Below, one piece after another: positions 34,288 through 45,450 of a stretch of 64,000 nucleotides of DNA (position 1 is the stretch's first letter; each line of letters starts with the position of its first letter). The notes beneath the pieces are model-generated. The model was not told where the DNA came from. It saw nothing but the letters and a program-made list of their open reading frames with translations, and did no database searches. The stretch comes from Actinomycetota bacterium. Lineage in GTDB: Bacteria; Actinomycetota; Actinomycetes; Propionibacteriales; Nocardioidaceae. Both the position numbers and the translations under genes were made by a program. The stretch covers positions 62,001 to 126,000 of the forward strand of contig WLJH01000008.1 of assembly GCA_009701885.1 (NCBI GenBank), read 5' to 3'.

Positions 34288-35196
34288 CACCCAGCAGCGC
34301 CCGAAGCGCTGGCCCGCGGCCCACTGCTCCGCGCTGGGCCACTCGTAGCCCCACGTGAACTCCAGCGGGTCCGTGGCCCGGTCGCGTCCGACCTGCTCGC
34401 AGGGCTCCTGCCCGCGCTCCTGCACGGCCTGCTCGCCGGGGTAGTCCTCACCGTCGGGACCGGTGCCGGCCAGCTCGACCACCGACACCGCGCGCCAGCT
34501 GTGCTGCTCCGCGCACGCCACCCGCCGGGCGTCCCGGTCGTCGGGGGCGCCCGTGGCGCACAGGCCCCAGCGGTCCCGGCCGGCCGGGGTGGCCAGCGTC
34601 CCCTCGAGCCGTCCGCCCAGCGGCAGCAGACCGCCGCGACCGTCCGGCGCCACGACGTCGCAGCGGAACCACGAGGCACCGGCGTCGGCCTCGGACAACG
34701 TCGGGGTGAACCACACCGCCCGCAGGACGCTCAGCCGCCAGCCGTCCCCGCCGCCCCCGACGAAGTCGGGCAGTGCGGCCGGGCACTGGCTCGCGACCTG
34801 GGTGCGGACCCGGTCGGAGTCCACCGCCAGCAGGTGGCCGTCCACCGCACGGTCCAGCCGGCCCACGAGGAAGGTGCGGGCGGTGTGCGGGGAGGAGCAG
34901 GGTCGGGTCGGGCTGTCGACGGTCGCGGCGAGCGCCTCGTCGAGGTCGAGGTCGTAGCACGCACGCTCCGCCGGAGGTGCGGGGCGCGGCGGCCCGGGGC
35001 CGCCGCTCGCACCCGTTGCCGGCGCGTCCGGGGCGGCCTCCTGGCCGGCGGCGTCCGCGTCCGCGGCGCCCGTGGGGGACCTCGGCTCCTCCGCCTCCGA
35101 GCAGCCGACCAGCACCAGTGCGAGCAGCACCAGCGCGACGAGCGGGGCGAGCCCAGCCGCGCGTGCCCTCGCCGCCGGCCTCGAACCTGTCGTCAC
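34276..35196 (-). CDS. Septum-formation family lipoprotein (copy 1)
   Basis: 306 residues. The signal peptide has a lipobox (LLALVLVGCSE), then an Ala/Gly/Pro-rich linker and an exported domain with many Cys (CYDLDL, PCSSPHTARTF, SWFRCDVVAPD, CATGAPDD, CAEQHSWRAV, CWVPVA). HTARTF and QHSWRAVSVVEL are repeated motifs of the septum-formation family. It is a paralogue of the adjacent upstream gene, whose stop overlaps its GTG (GTGA). A role at the envelope or division site is suggested by the family name only. Confidence 0.82.
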   Translation of the reverse strand: MTTGSRPAARARAAGLAPLVALVLLALVLVGCSEAEEPRSPTGAADADAAGQEAAPDAPATGASGGPGPPRPAPPAERACYDLDLDEALAATVDSPTRPCSSPHTARTFLVGRLDRAVDGHLLAVDSDRVRTQVASQCPAALPDFVGGGGDGWRLSVLRAVWFTPTLSEADAGASWFRCDVVAPDGRGGLLPLGGRLEGTLATPAGRDRWGLCATGAPDDRDARRVACAEQHSWRAVSVVELAGTGPDGEDYPGEQAVQERGQEPCEQVGRDRATDPLEFTWGYEWPSAEQWAAGQRFGRCWVPVA

Positions 35197-36002
35197 TGCT
35201 GGGTGCGCGCCCAGCACACCGACCGGCGGTTGCCGACCTCCCACTCGGCCTGCTTGAACCACGTGTAGCCGAACTCGTAGGAGTCCGGGTAGCCCAGCCA
35301 GGCACCGACGGAGTCGGAGCAGAAGTCGCGGGTGGTGACCTCGACGATCCGGTCACCGGGGTAGTCCTCGGCCGGCTCGCCCACCTTGATGGTCGTGACC
35401 GCGCGCCAGGTGTGCGGCTCCGAGCACGGCACCTTGGGGGAGCCGTTGACGGTACGGCCGTCGGCGCAGACCATCCACTGGTCCGGGGGCAGGCCCTCGA
35501 GCAGGCCCCGGGCGGTCTCCGGGAGCGCGCGGTACTCGGTCAGCTGCGGTCCGCCGCCGATGACGTCGCAGCGGAACCAGCGGGCCCCGGCCTCCCACGC
35601 GGCCTCCGCCGGGGCGAACCACGCCCAGGACACGATGGTGCGCATCACCGCCGACTCGTCGGCGCGCAGGAACGAGGCGAACGCGGGGGTGCAGGTCTCG
35701 AAGACGTGCGCGCCGATCTCCGGGTCGTCGGCGTCGAGGTCGTGCAGCTCCTCCGGGAGCTCCTGCACCTCGAAGGTCTCGGCGGTGTGCCGGTCGGCGC
35801 AGTCCACGACGGGGGAGTCGTTGGAGGGCAGGGCGACGTCCTCGGCGTCGAGCAGCCGGCAGGCGCCGACCTCGGGAGGCTCGGTGCTCGCCGCGCCGGT
35901 CTCGTCCTCGCCGCACGCCGTGAGGGCACCCAGCAGGAGCGCGAGCCCGGCGACCCGCAGCGCGGGACCGGGGCCGCGGACGGCTCGGGAGTTCAACGGC
36001 AC
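35193..36002 (-). CDS. Septum-formation family lipoprotein (copy 2)
   Basis: 269 residues with lipobox LGALTACGED. The exported domain shares landmarks with its downstream neighbour: CADRHTAETFEV, VSWAWFAPAEAAWEAGARWFRCD (split: VSWAWFAPAEA and GARWFRCD), CSEPHTWRAVTTIKVG, DYPGDRIVEVTTRDFC and a C-terminal RSVCWART. The paired HTAxTF and HxWRAV motifs suggest an internally duplicated domain. First gene of a two-gene tandem duplication. GTG start at 36002. Confidence 0.84.
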   Translation of the reverse strand: MPLNSRAVRGPGPALRVAGLALLLGALTACGEDETGAASTEPPEVGACRLLDAEDVALPSNDSPVVDCADRHTAETFEVQELPEELHDLDADDPEIGAHVFETCTPAFASFLRADESAVMRTIVSWAWFAPAEAAWEAGARWFRCDVIGGGPQLTEYRALPETARGLLEGLPPDQWMVCADGRTVNGSPKVPCSEPHTWRAVTTIKVGEPAEDYPGDRIVEVTTRDFCSDSVGAWLGYPDSYEFGYTWFKQAEWEVGNRRSVCWARTQQ

Positions 36003-36076
36003 CTCGGGCTCCAGGGTCGTGGGGACGGGAGGAGGCTACCCGCCGCTCCCGACGACCCCGGGGCCAGGACGTCCGC

Positions 36077-36562
36077 TCAGGAGGACAGCAGCGCCGCCAG
36101 CGTCCCGCCCAGCTCGTACGCCGCCGCGCGCGCCTTCTCGTCCGGGTCGCCGAGCACCTCCAGGACCGGCGCGGCCTGCTGCCAGGGGAGCGCACCGGTG
36201 ATGGCCAGGACCGAGCGGACGGCGCCGGTCGTGTCGTAGCGGCCGTGGACCGCGAGCCCGAACGGCCGGCGCCCGCCCGAGGAGCCGGCGGCCGAGCCGT
36301 CCTCGCCGAGCGCGCCGCCGACCTGCAGGAAGAGGGAGTCGAAGAAGTGCTTGAGCGCCCCCGACATGTAGCCGAAGTTGGCCGGTGTCACGAGCAGGTA
36401 GCCGTCGGCGGCCAGCACGTCCTCGGCACTCGCCTCCAGGGCGGTTCGTTCGACCACCTCGACCCCCGTCACGGCCTCGTCGCGCGTCCCTGCCAGGACG
36501 GCGTCGGTGAGGTCGCGCAGCGTCGGCGTGGGGGAGTGGTGGACGAGCAGGAGCCGGGCCAT
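36077..36562 (-). CDS. Flavodoxin-fold FMN protein
   Basis: 161 residues of the flavodoxin/NAD(P)H-dependent FMN reductase fold. The phosphate-binding loop is HHSPTPTLRDL, followed by LLVTPANFGYMSGALKHFFDSL (split: LLVTPANFGYMSG and ALKHFFDSL), the flavin-ring loop of WrbA-like proteins. No partner is visible. ATG at 36562 has TAGGGT (36569-36574 on this strand) six bases upstream, so the gene probably has its own leaderless promoter. Confidence 0.85.
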   Translation of the reverse strand: MARLLLVHHSPTPTLRDLTDAVLAGTRDEAVTGVEVVERTALEASAEDVLAADGYLLVTPANFGYMSGALKHFFDSLFLQVGGALGEDGSAAGSSGGRRPFGLAVHGRYDTTGAVRSVLAITGALPWQQAAPVLEVLGDPDEKARAAAYELGGTLAALLSS

Positions 36563-36622
36563 GGGGTGACCCTAGGACGGTCGCGGGCGACCCGCGGGAC
36601 GCGGTGGGTCGGCTACTCGGCC

Positions 36623-37240
36623 CTACTCGGTCCAACCGTGCTCGTGGGCCCAGGCGACGGCCTGGGTGCGCCGGGTCACCCCGGTCTTGGCGTACACCTG
36701 GCGGACGTAGGTCTTCACCGAGTTGACCGAGACGTAGAGGCGCTCGGCGATCTCCTGGTTGGACAGGCCGCGACCGATCAGCACCAGCACCTCGGACTCG
36801 CGCTGGGAGAGGCCGGGGAAGTCGTGGTCCTGCTCGCCGGCGGTACCGGCGGGCTGGGAGAGCCGGTCACCGCGCAGCACCCCGTCGATGGCCGCGACCA
36901 GGTCCTGGCCGGGGGCGTCCTTGGCCAGGAAGCCGTCGGCACCCGCGTCCAGCGCTCGCCGGCGTCGGTGCGGGTGGTCGTGCCAGGTGTAGACCAGCAC
37001 CTTCGCCGGCGCCAGTGCGGGGAGGCGGGCGAGCCGTTCCTGCACGTCCTGACCGGCGAACGGGTCGCACAGGACGACGTCCAGCCCGGTGGTGTCGGGC
37101 ACGTGGCCGGCGCTGCTGCGCAGGGGGCGCACGGACAACCGGGCCACGTGGGGCCGGAGCATCCCGGCGAGGCCGTGGGTCACCAGCTCGCTCTCGTCGA
37201 GGACGCCCAGCCGCACAGGACGCACCGTCGAGGGAGGCAT
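36623..37240 (-). CDS. LuxR/NarL-type response regulator
   Basis: 205 residues. The receiver domain has the acidic start LGVLDESELV, the phospho-acceptor Asp in VVLCDPFAG, Thr in VLVYTWHD and Lys in GFLAKDAPG. A LuxR helix-turn-helix follows (LSQRESEVLVLIGRGLSNQEIAERL, split: LSQRESEVLVLIGRG and LSNQEIAERL; then VSVNSVKTYVRQVYAKTGV). No histidine kinase adjoins it, so it is an orphan locally; its output genes are unknown. ATG at 37240 was chosen over GTG 37273 because a -10 (TATTTT) lies seven bases before it. Confidence 0.9.
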   Translation of the reverse strand: MPPSTVRPVRLGVLDESELVTHGLAGMLRPHVARLSVRPLRSSAGHVPDTTGLDVVLCDPFAGQDVQERLARLPALAPAKVLVYTWHDHPHRRRRALDAGADGFLAKDAPGQDLVAAIDGVLRGDRLSQPAGTAGEQDHDFPGLSQRESEVLVLIGRGLSNQEIAERLYVSVNSVKTYVRQVYAKTGVTRRTQAVAWAHEHGWTE

Positions 37241-37247
37241 GCGGCCG

Positions 37248-37277
37248 AAAATACTGGCGGCGCTCCCGCCCACTCAA
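37248..37277 (-). promoter_or_regulatory. Leaderless promoter of the LuxR regulator
   Basis: On the minus strand, TTGAGT (37272-37277), an 18-base spacer, TATTTT (37248-37253), then seven bases to the ATG at 37240. Confidence 0.65.
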
Positions 37278-37385
37278 GATCCCGCCTCACCCCGCGGGGT
37301 GATTTCGGAGCAGGGTCGCCCGCCTGGTGGGCGTCCGGCCGTCCCGGGCGCATGCCGGGGCCGTGCAGGGTATGGTGGCCGGGTC

Positions 37386-39237
<1,852 letters not shown>

Positions 39238-39241
39238 GCGC

Positions 39242-39286
39242 CACGGTGCGGCTGCGCGTCAGTACTTGACCGGCAGCCGCACCGTG
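39242..39286. terminator. 14-bp bidirectional hairpin between leuA and the histidine kinase gene
   Basis: Arms 39242-39255 and 39273-39286 pair perfectly over 14 bases with a 17-base loop. The kinase stop codon is in the loop and its last codons are in the right arm, so the terminator is built into the coding end. Confidence 0.65.
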
Positions 39287-42057
39287 AAGGTCGCGCCCTC
39301 CAGGTGCGCCGAGCGCACCCGGATCGTGCCGCCGTGGGCCGAGACGATCGCCGAGACGATCGACAGCCCGAGACCGGTGCCCTGGATCGCCTCCTTCTGC
39401 GCGGTCGAGGAGCGGAAGAACTTCTGGAACAGGTTGTCCTGCTCCTCGGTCGGGATGCCGATGCCGGTGTCGGTCACGGTCAGGACGACCTCGTCGCCGG
39501 AGACCTCGACGCGGGCGCGGACCACGCCGCCGTCCTCGGTGAACTTGATGGCGTTGGTGACCAGGTTGAGCACGACCCGCTCCAGCTGCGCGGGGTCGCC
39601 GACGACCACGGCGGGGGAGTCGGGCCGCTCGACCAGGACCTCGAGGTGGCGGTCGGCCAGCAGCGGCGCCACCGACTCCTCGACGGCGCCCAGCACCTCG
39701 CCGAGGTCGACCTGCTCGGCCTCCCAGGTGATCGACTCCGAGTCCAGGCCGGCCAGGGTCAGCAGGTCGTTGCAGAGCACGATCAGACGCTGGCCGTTGC
39801 GCGCGATGGTGTCGAACAGCGGGAGCTGGTCGGGCAGGGGGTCCACGACGGTGCCGTCCTGGAGCATCTCGGTGTAGCCCACGATGCTGGTCACGGGCGT
39901 GCGCAGCTCGTGGGAGACCGTCGAGACGAACTCGTTCTTCGCCTCGTCCAGGGCCCGCAGCCGCTCGACGGCGGTCCGCTCCTTCTCCAGCGCCGCCACC
40001 AGCATGTCCTGGCCCTGGCGCTGCTCGGTGACGTCGCGGCCCACGCAGAGGAAGCCCACTTGCGGGGTCACGCCGCCGGCGGTGGCGCTGAGGGACATCG
40101 AGACGACCCGGCGGCTGCCGTCGCGGGCCACCCACAGCCAGTCCCGGGCGGGCAGCTCGCCCGAGCCGATGCCCTGCACCAGCGTCGCGAAGGCCTCGTC
40201 CGGGTCCCGGCTGCCGAGCCGCTCGGAGACCTGGTCGGGGTCGAGCAGGTCGAGGAAGCGCTGCCCGACCTGGCGGCCCGCGTCGTGGTCGAGCATCAGC
40301 TCGGCGCCGGCGTTGAACACGGTGATCCGCCCGTGGTCGTCGACACCGATGATCGCGGTCGTGATCGCGGCCCGCATCAGGTGGGAGACGAGGCCGGCGC
40401 TCGCGCGCTCGGTGGTGACGTCGATGCCGGTGAGCACGGCGTACGCCGGCAGGTCCTGCTCGTCGCGCACCATGTTGTTGCTCCACAGCACCCGCAGCGT
40501 GGATCCGTCGCGGGTCGTCGCGTCGGCCTCGCGGACCACCGGCTGGCCCGACCGGTTGGGCCAGAGGAACAAGGCGTCGAGGTCGGGGGCGCTGGCCACC
40601 AGGCTGGTCTCGGCGATGGTGCGTCCGACCAGGTCCGCCTCGGTCCAGCCGGTGAGCCCGGTGGTCGCGGCGTTGACGCGCACGATCCGGCCCTCCAGGT
40701 CGGTGACGAGGATGATCGCGGCGGTCGTGTCGAGGGTCGCGGAGGTGAGCCTCTCGGCCGCCTCGAGCCGCTGGCGTGCCACGTGCTCGGCGGAGACGTC
40801 GAGCAGCTGGGCCGACCACACGACCCGGCGGTCGTCGTCGTCGCCGTGGGAGAGCCGGCTGAGCGCTACCTCGACCCGGGTGGAGGCGTCGCCGCGGACG
40901 CTCACCCGCCCACGCCACGACTGCCCGGCGGCGGTGCGCACGTCGAGCTCGGGCGGCGTGGCCAGCAGGTCTCCCAGCCCCAGGCCGAGTAGCGAGCCGT
41001 GCGGGCGGCCGAGGACGTCCGCGGCGGTGTCGTTGGCGTCCACGACGCGCAGTGCCCCGCCCTCCAGCCGCAGCAGCAGCTGGCCCAGCAGCGAGTCGGT
41101 GAAGTTGCGCCGGAAGAGCACCTCCTCGGCGCTGGCCTGGACGGCGAGCCGGTTGCGCTCGGCCAGCAGCAGGGCCAGCGGGACGGTCAGCAGGGCGGCG
41201 CAGACGACGTAGAGCTGGCACAGCGACGCCGCACCGACCTGGCTCGTGAACCCCTCGTCGATCTCGGCGGCGAAGGGACCCCAGCCCAGGGCGTTGAAGG
41301 AGGTGGTGGCCGCGGCGAAGCCCGCCAGCTGCACGGAGACGACCCGCAGGTCGAAGCGCAGCGCAGCCCACACCAGCAAGGTCAGGGGGACGAAGGTCAG
41401 CGCCAGCTCCTGTGCCGGCATGAAGACGAGGCTGACCGACACCACGAGGAGCGTCACCTGCGCAGCGAGCTCGCGCCGGTCGACGACCGGGCTCCCGCGC
41501 AGGCGCCAGGTGAGCGCGAGCGGGAGCACCACGAGGATCGCGGCAGCGTGCGCCGGGAAGGTGGTCCGGGCGGTCGCGAGGAAGCCTCCGTCGAGCATCG
41601 CCCACACCACGGTGCCGCTGCCCACGGCGATGACGAGGCCGCCGAGCGCGGCCGCGACCAGGAGCCGCACGAAGTCCGGCAGCCTCACGAGCACCGGTGG
41701 TCCGGGCGTCGGTCGGGCGCGCAGCACCAGGCCTGCCACCACCGCCTCGGCCGCGTTCACCGCGCCGAAGGCGGCGGAGACGTCCAGGGTGCGGCCGCCG
41801 GTGAGGTTCGCCAGGCCCGTCGTGACCGCGATGCCCGCCGCCACCGCGGCCAGCCGACCCGCGCCGGGGCGCACCAGCGCCACCAGGGCCACCGCCAGCC
41901 CTGCCGCCGGCCACCAGCCGGCGACCGGGTTGTCCGCGGGGCGCCAGGCCACCGACACGGTCGCCACGACGTACGTCGTCGCCAGCAGCAGCACGGCAAC
42001 CCGCAGGCCCAGGGCGGGAGCTGCGGGCGCGGGCAGGGAGGTGACCGCGGTGGCCAT
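39259..42057 (-). CDS. MASE1-PAS hybrid sensor histidine kinase
   Basis: 932 residues. An N-terminal MASE1-like sensor with about eight membrane segments (residues 15-300) contains GWWPAAGLAVALVAL. Three PAS regions follow (about 320-430, 440-560 with ILVTDLEGRIVRVNAATTGLTGW split here as ILVTDLEGRIVRVNAA and TTGLTGW, and 575-690). HisKA has the phospho-acceptor in [15 protein letters not shown] (about 735) and the HATPase domain carries NLVTNAIKFTEDGG, TDTGIGIP and GTGLGLSI. No response regulator adjoins. It is convergent to leuA; the signal is unknown, though PAS suggests redox, ligand or light sensing. Confidence 0.93.
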   Translation of the reverse strand: MATAVTSLPAPAAPALGLRVAVLLLATTYVVATVSVAWRPADNPVAGWWPAAGLAVALVALVRPGAGRLAAVAAGIAVTTGLANLTGGRTLDVSAAFGAVNAAEAVVAGLVLRARPTPGPPVLVRLPDFVRLLVAAALGGLVIAVGSGTVVWAMLDGGFLATARTTFPAHAAAILVVLPLALTWRLRGSPVVDRRELAAQVTLLVVSVSLVFMPAQELALTFVPLTLLVWAALRFDLRVVSVQLAGFAAATTSFNALGWGPFAAEIDEGFTSQVGAASLCQLYVVCAALLTVPLALLLAERNRLAVQASAEEVLFRRNFTDSLLGQLLLRLEGGALRVVDANDTAADVLGRPHGSLLGLGLGDLLATPPELDVRTAAGQSWRGRVSVRGDASTRVEVALSRLSHGDDDDRRVVWSAQLLDVSAEHVARQRLEAAERLTSATLDTTAAIILVTDLEGRIVRVNAATTGLTGWTEADLVGRTIAETSLVASAPDLDALFLWPNRSGQPVVREADATTRDGSTLRVLWSNNMVRDEQDLPAYAVLTGIDVTTERASAGLVSHLMRAAITTAIIGVDDHGRITVFNAGAELMLDHDAGRQVGQRFLDLLDPDQVSERLGSRDPDEAFATLVQGIGSGELPARDWLWVARDGSRRVVSMSLSATAGGVTPQVGFLCVGRDVTEQRQGQDMLVAALEKERTAVERLRALDEAKNEFVSTVSHELRTPVTSIVGYTEMLQDGTVVDPLPDQLPLFDTIARNGQRLIVLCNDLLTLAGLDSESITWEAEQVDLGEVLGAVEESVAPLLADRHLEVLVERPDSPAVVVGDPAQLERVVLNLVTNAIKFTEDGGVVRARVEVSGDEVVLTVTDTGIGIPTEEQDNLFQKFFRSSTAQKEAIQGTGLGLSIVSAIVSAHGGTIRVRSAHLEGATFTVRLPVKY

Positions 42058-42114
42058 GGGCCCATTCTCACGTCCCTGACCGCTCGCGGGGGCCGGTCCG
42101 GCTAGATTCGCCCC

Positions 42115-42975
42115 ATGCTGGTCTCCGAGCGCGTCGGGCAGTTCTTCTTCCACACCGAGGACGGTCGGGACCGCCTGGAGTACACCGAGTACGGCTCGGG
42201 CGACTCCTGGGTCGTGCTCGTGCACGGCCAGCTGATGACCCGGCGCATGCACGAGCCGCTGGCCCGCGCCCTGGCCGGGTCCGGTCTGCACGTGGTGACC
42301 CTGGACCTGCTCGGGCACGGCCGCTCGGACCGCCCGGCGGATCCGCTCGCCTACTCCGTGCAGGCCTTCGGTGAGCAGGTCGTCGCCCTGCTGGACCACC
42401 TCGGGGCTCCCGAGGCCGTGGTCGGCGGGACGTCCCTGGGGGCCAACGTCGCCCTCGAGGTCGCCGTCGCCGCGCCCGACCGCGTGCGCGGCCTGCTGCT
42501 GGAGATGCCCGTCCTGGACAACGCCCTCGAGGCGAGCATCGTCGCGGCGTCCCCGCTGCTGCTCGCCTCGCGCCTGCTGCCCGTGAGCGTCGACGGTGCT
42601 CGTCTCCTGTCCGGGGTCGTGCCCCGCTCGCTGCTGCCCTTCTGGGCCGGGGTGGCCCTCGACGTGCTGGACCAGCGCCCCGGTGCGACCGCCGCGCTGC
42701 TCCACGGTCTCCTGTTCGGCAGGGTCGCGCCGATGTCGAGGGAAAGGCGCCGGATCACCGCCCCTGCGCTGGTGGTCGGGCACACCCGGGACCCCATCCA
42801 CCCGGCGGCCGACGCGGCGATGCTGGCCGCGGAGATCCCCGACGCCGAGTTCGTCAGCGCCCGCAGCCTGCTGGAGTGGCGGCTGCGCCCCGAGCGGCTG
42901 ACGGGTGCGGCCATCGGCTTCTGCCAGAGCTGCTGGCGCGTCCAGCGCCGCCGCCGGCGCTCCGCCACGCGCTAG
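42115..42975 (+). CDS. Alpha/beta hydrolase
   Basis: 286 residues. Oxyanion region VLVHGQLMTRR, then TLDLLGHGRSDRP, nucleophile elbow GGTSLGANVALE (Ser near 105), an acid in VVGHTRDPIHPAADA, and a likely catalytic His replaced or lying near the C-terminus (none of the usual GHxP context is obvious). The C-terminal tail is Arg-rich. Substrate unknown. ATG at 42115 has TAGATT (42103-42108) six bases upstream, so it is predicted leaderless; divergent from the histidine kinase. Confidence 0.85.
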   Translation: MLVSERVGQFFFHTEDGRDRLEYTEYGSGDSWVVLVHGQLMTRRMHEPLARALAGSGLHVVTLDLLGHGRSDRPADPLAYSVQAFGEQVVALLDHLGAPEAVVGGTSLGANVALEVAVAAPDRVRGLLLEMPVLDNALEASIVAASPLLLASRLLPVSVDGARLLSGVVPRSLLPFWAGVALDVLDQRPGATAALLHGLLFGRVAPMSRERRRITAPALVVGHTRDPIHPAADAAMLAAEIPDAEFVSARSLLEWRLRPERLTGAAIGFCQSCWRVQRRRRRSATR

Positions 42976-43013
42976 ACCCCGGATCGTCGGGCCCGACGGG
43001 GCACAATGGCGCG

Positions 43014-43742
43014 GTGCCCCTCTACCGCGACGAGGCGGTCGTGCTGCGCACCCACAAGCTGGGGGAGGCCGACCGGATCATCACCCTGCTCACCCGCCGG
43101 CACGGCGTGGTGCGCGCGGTCGCCCGCGGGGTGCGACGCACCTCCTCGCGGTGGGGCTCGCGGCTGGAGCCCTTCACCCACGTCGACCTCCAGCTCGCCG
43201 ACGGGCGCAACCTCGACACCATCACCCAGGCCGAGACGATCACCCCCTTTGCGGGCCGGATGGGGGCCGACTACGAGCGCTACACCGCCGGCACGGTCAT
43301 GCTCGAGACGGCCGAGCGGCTGGTCGTGGAGGAGCGCGAGCCGGCCACGCAGCAGTACCTCCTGCTCGTCGGCGGGCTGCGGGCGATGGCCGCGGGTGAG
43401 ATCGGGCCGGGCCAGGTCCTCGACTCCTACCTCCTGCGCTCGCTGTCGGTCGCCGGCTACGCCCCGAGCTTCGAGGGCTGCGCCCGCTGCGGGCTCGAGG
43501 GTCCGCACCGCTGGTTCAACCCCTCGATGGGCGGGGTGCTGTGCAGCACCTGTCGCGTGCCCGGCTCCGCCAGCCCGGCCGCGGGCACCGTCGAGGTCCT
43601 CGGAGCGCTGCTCGCCGGCGACTGGCCGACCGTCGGCAGCGCCGACCCGCGCACCCTGCGCGAGGCGAGCGGGTTGGTGGCGGCGTACCTCTCCTGGCAC
43701 CTGGAGCGCGGCCTGCGCTCGATGGAGCACCTGCAGCGCTGA
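43014..43742 (+). CDS. recO: DNA repair protein RecO
   Basis: 242 residues. N-terminal OB fold (YRDEAVVLRTHKLGEADRIITLLT, split: YRDEAVVLRTHKLGEADR and IITLLT) and a C-terminal helical domain with a zinc finger (CARCG, then CSTC). RecO loads RecA with RecR at gaps. GTG at 43014 is the only start before the conserved YRDEAVVL, and CACAAT lies six bases upstream. In actinobacteria recO is usually next to uppS, as here with a kinase gene between them. Confidence 0.95.
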   Translation: MPLYRDEAVVLRTHKLGEADRIITLLTRRHGVVRAVARGVRRTSSRWGSRLEPFTHVDLQLADGRNLDTITQAETITPFAGRMGADYERYTAGTVMLETAERLVVEEREPATQQYLLLVGGLRAMAAGEIGPGQVLDSYLLRSLSVAGYAPSFEGCARCGLEGPHRWFNPSMGGVLCSTCRVPGSASPAAGTVEVLGALLAGDWPTVGSADPRTLREASGLVAAYLSWHLERGLRSMEHLQR

Positions 43743-43825
43743 CGCCCGCGGATGACCCCCGCGGTGCCCCCGGGGGTGTCATGCTGGCCCCCGGTGGTCC
43801 GGGGGAGACCGGGGAAGGGAGTCCG

Positions 43826-45439
43826 ATGCGGTCCTACCTCGCTGCCCTGCGCCGGGTGGTCAACCTGGTCGACGACCCCGACCCCCGCCTGCTGCAGACC
43901 GCGTTCGCCGCCCTCGTCCTGCTCGACAGCCTCCTGCGCTCCTCGGTCGGTACGCCGCTGGACGCGGCTCGCGGACCGCTGGTCGGGCTGGGCCTGCTGG
44001 CGCTGACCACCCTCGCGGTGTGGGTCGCGCCCGGCGCGGGGTCGGGCGTGCGACATGCTCCGCTGCTGGTGGTCGTGCTCGACCTGGCCGCGGTCGGGCT
44101 GGTGCGGCTGGTGCCCGAGGGCTCGGCGGCGGGGATCCTGGTGGTGCTGCCCGCGCTGTGGCTGGCCCGGCTCCACGGCGCCCGCGGAGCCGCCGCCGCG
44201 GGCCTGGCGGCCGCGGCGGTCGTGTCGGTCCCGGGGCTGCTCTACGTCGGTCTCTCCGGTGCCTCGCTGACCCGGGCCGTGCTGCCGCCCCTCGTCGCCT
44301 GGCTGGTCGGCCTGGGCGTCGCCTCGGCCGTGACCCGCGCCGAGTCCGAGCGCCGGATCTCCACCGCGATCCTCGACACCGTCGACGTGGGGCTGGTGCT
44401 GCTCGACGCCGAGGGCCGCTACCTGCGTGCCAACCGTCGCCACCAGGACTTCATCGACCTCGCCTTCCCCGACGGCCATGCGGGGAGGGCCGGTCAGCTC
44501 GGGGCGGTCCACCACCCCGACGGCCGACGGGTGACGCGCGAGGAGATGCCGAGCTTCCGCGCCGCCTCCGGCGAGGAGTACTCCGACATCCGGATCTGGT
44601 GCGGCGACGACCCGCTGACCCGGCGGGCGCTGTCGGTCTCAGCGCGCACGCTGCGCGACGACCAGGGGCGGCGCGTCGGGGCGGCGCTGGCCTACAAGGA
44701 CATCACCGACCTGCTGAGCGCCCTGGAGGCCAAGGACGAGTTCGTCTCCACGGTCTCCCACGAGCTGCGCACCCCTCTGGCCTCCATCGCGGGCTACGTC
44801 GAGGTGGTCCTGGGGCGCGAGGACCTCCCGGCGCCGGCCGCCGAGCACCTGCGCGTGGTCGAGCGCAACACCGTGCGCCTGGACCGGCTCGTCGGCGACC
44901 TGCTCGCCACAGCACAGGCCGGCAGCGGTCCGCTCCCCGTCCACCGCGCCGAGAGCGACCTGGCGGTGCTGGTGCGAGAGGCCGTGGAGGTCGCCACCCC
45001 GGCAGCGGAGGCCGCCGGCGTCGAGCTCGACCGGCGCTGCCCGGGGTCGCTGCCCGTGCACGTCGACCCCCGACGGATCGGGCAGGTGCTGGACAACCTG
45101 CTCTCCAACGCGCTCAAGCACACCGGTGACGGGGGGAGGGTCTGCGTCGAGGTCACCGAGCGTCCCGCCGAGAGCCAGGGCGGGCAGGGCGGGCTCGTCG
45201 AGCTGGCGGTGTGCGACACCGGCACCGGCATCCCGCCCGACGACCTGGACCGGCTCTTCGTCCGCTTCCACCGCAGCAGCACCAGCCGCGACCTGGCGAT
45301 CCCGGGCCTGGGCCTGGGCCTGTGCATCGCCCGTGACATCGTCGCCGCCCACGGAGGACGGATCGACGTCGAGAGCGAGGTGGGGGTGGGCACGACCGTG
45401 CGGGTCCTGCTGCCCCGGCAGGCCCCCGCGGGCCCGTAG
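43826..45439 (+). CDS. PAS-containing sensor histidine kinase
   Basis: 537 residues. About six membrane segments (25-170) are followed by a PAS domain ([34 protein letters not shown]), HisKA with [15 protein letters not shown] (about 312), and a HATPase domain with [30 protein letters not shown] and [15 protein letters not shown] at 43826 is supported by GGGAAGGGAG just upstream. It lies between recO and uppS without a response regulator. The kinase core resembles that of the 39-42 kb kinase but the sensor part differs. Confidence 0.92.
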   Translation: MRSYLAALRRVVNLVDDPDPRLLQTAFAALVLLDSLLRSSVGTPLDAARGPLVGLGLLALTTLAVWVAPGAGSGVRHAPLLVVVLDLAAVGLVRLVPEGSAAGILVVLPALWLARLHGARGAAAAGLAAAAVVSVPGLLYVGLSGASLTRAVLPPLVAWLVGLGVASAVTRAESERRISTAILDTVDVGLVLLDAEGRYLRANRRHQDFIDLAFPDGHAGRAGQLGAVHHPDGRRVTREEMPSFRAASGEEYSDIRIWCGDDPLTRRALSVSARTLRDDQGRRVGAALAYKDITDLLSALEAKDEFVSTVSHELRTPLASIAGYVEVVLGREDLPAPAAEHLRVVERNTVRLDRLVGDLLATAQAGSGPLPVHRAESDLAVLVREAVEVATPAAEAAGVELDRRCPGSLPVHVDPRRIGQVLDNLLSNALKHTGDGGRVCVEVTERPAESQGGQGGLVELAVCDTGTGIPPDDLDRLFVRFHRSSTSRDLAIPGLGLGLCIARDIVAAHGGRIDVESEVGVGTTVRVLLPRQAPAGP

Positions 45440-45450
45440 GCTCCGCTGTC

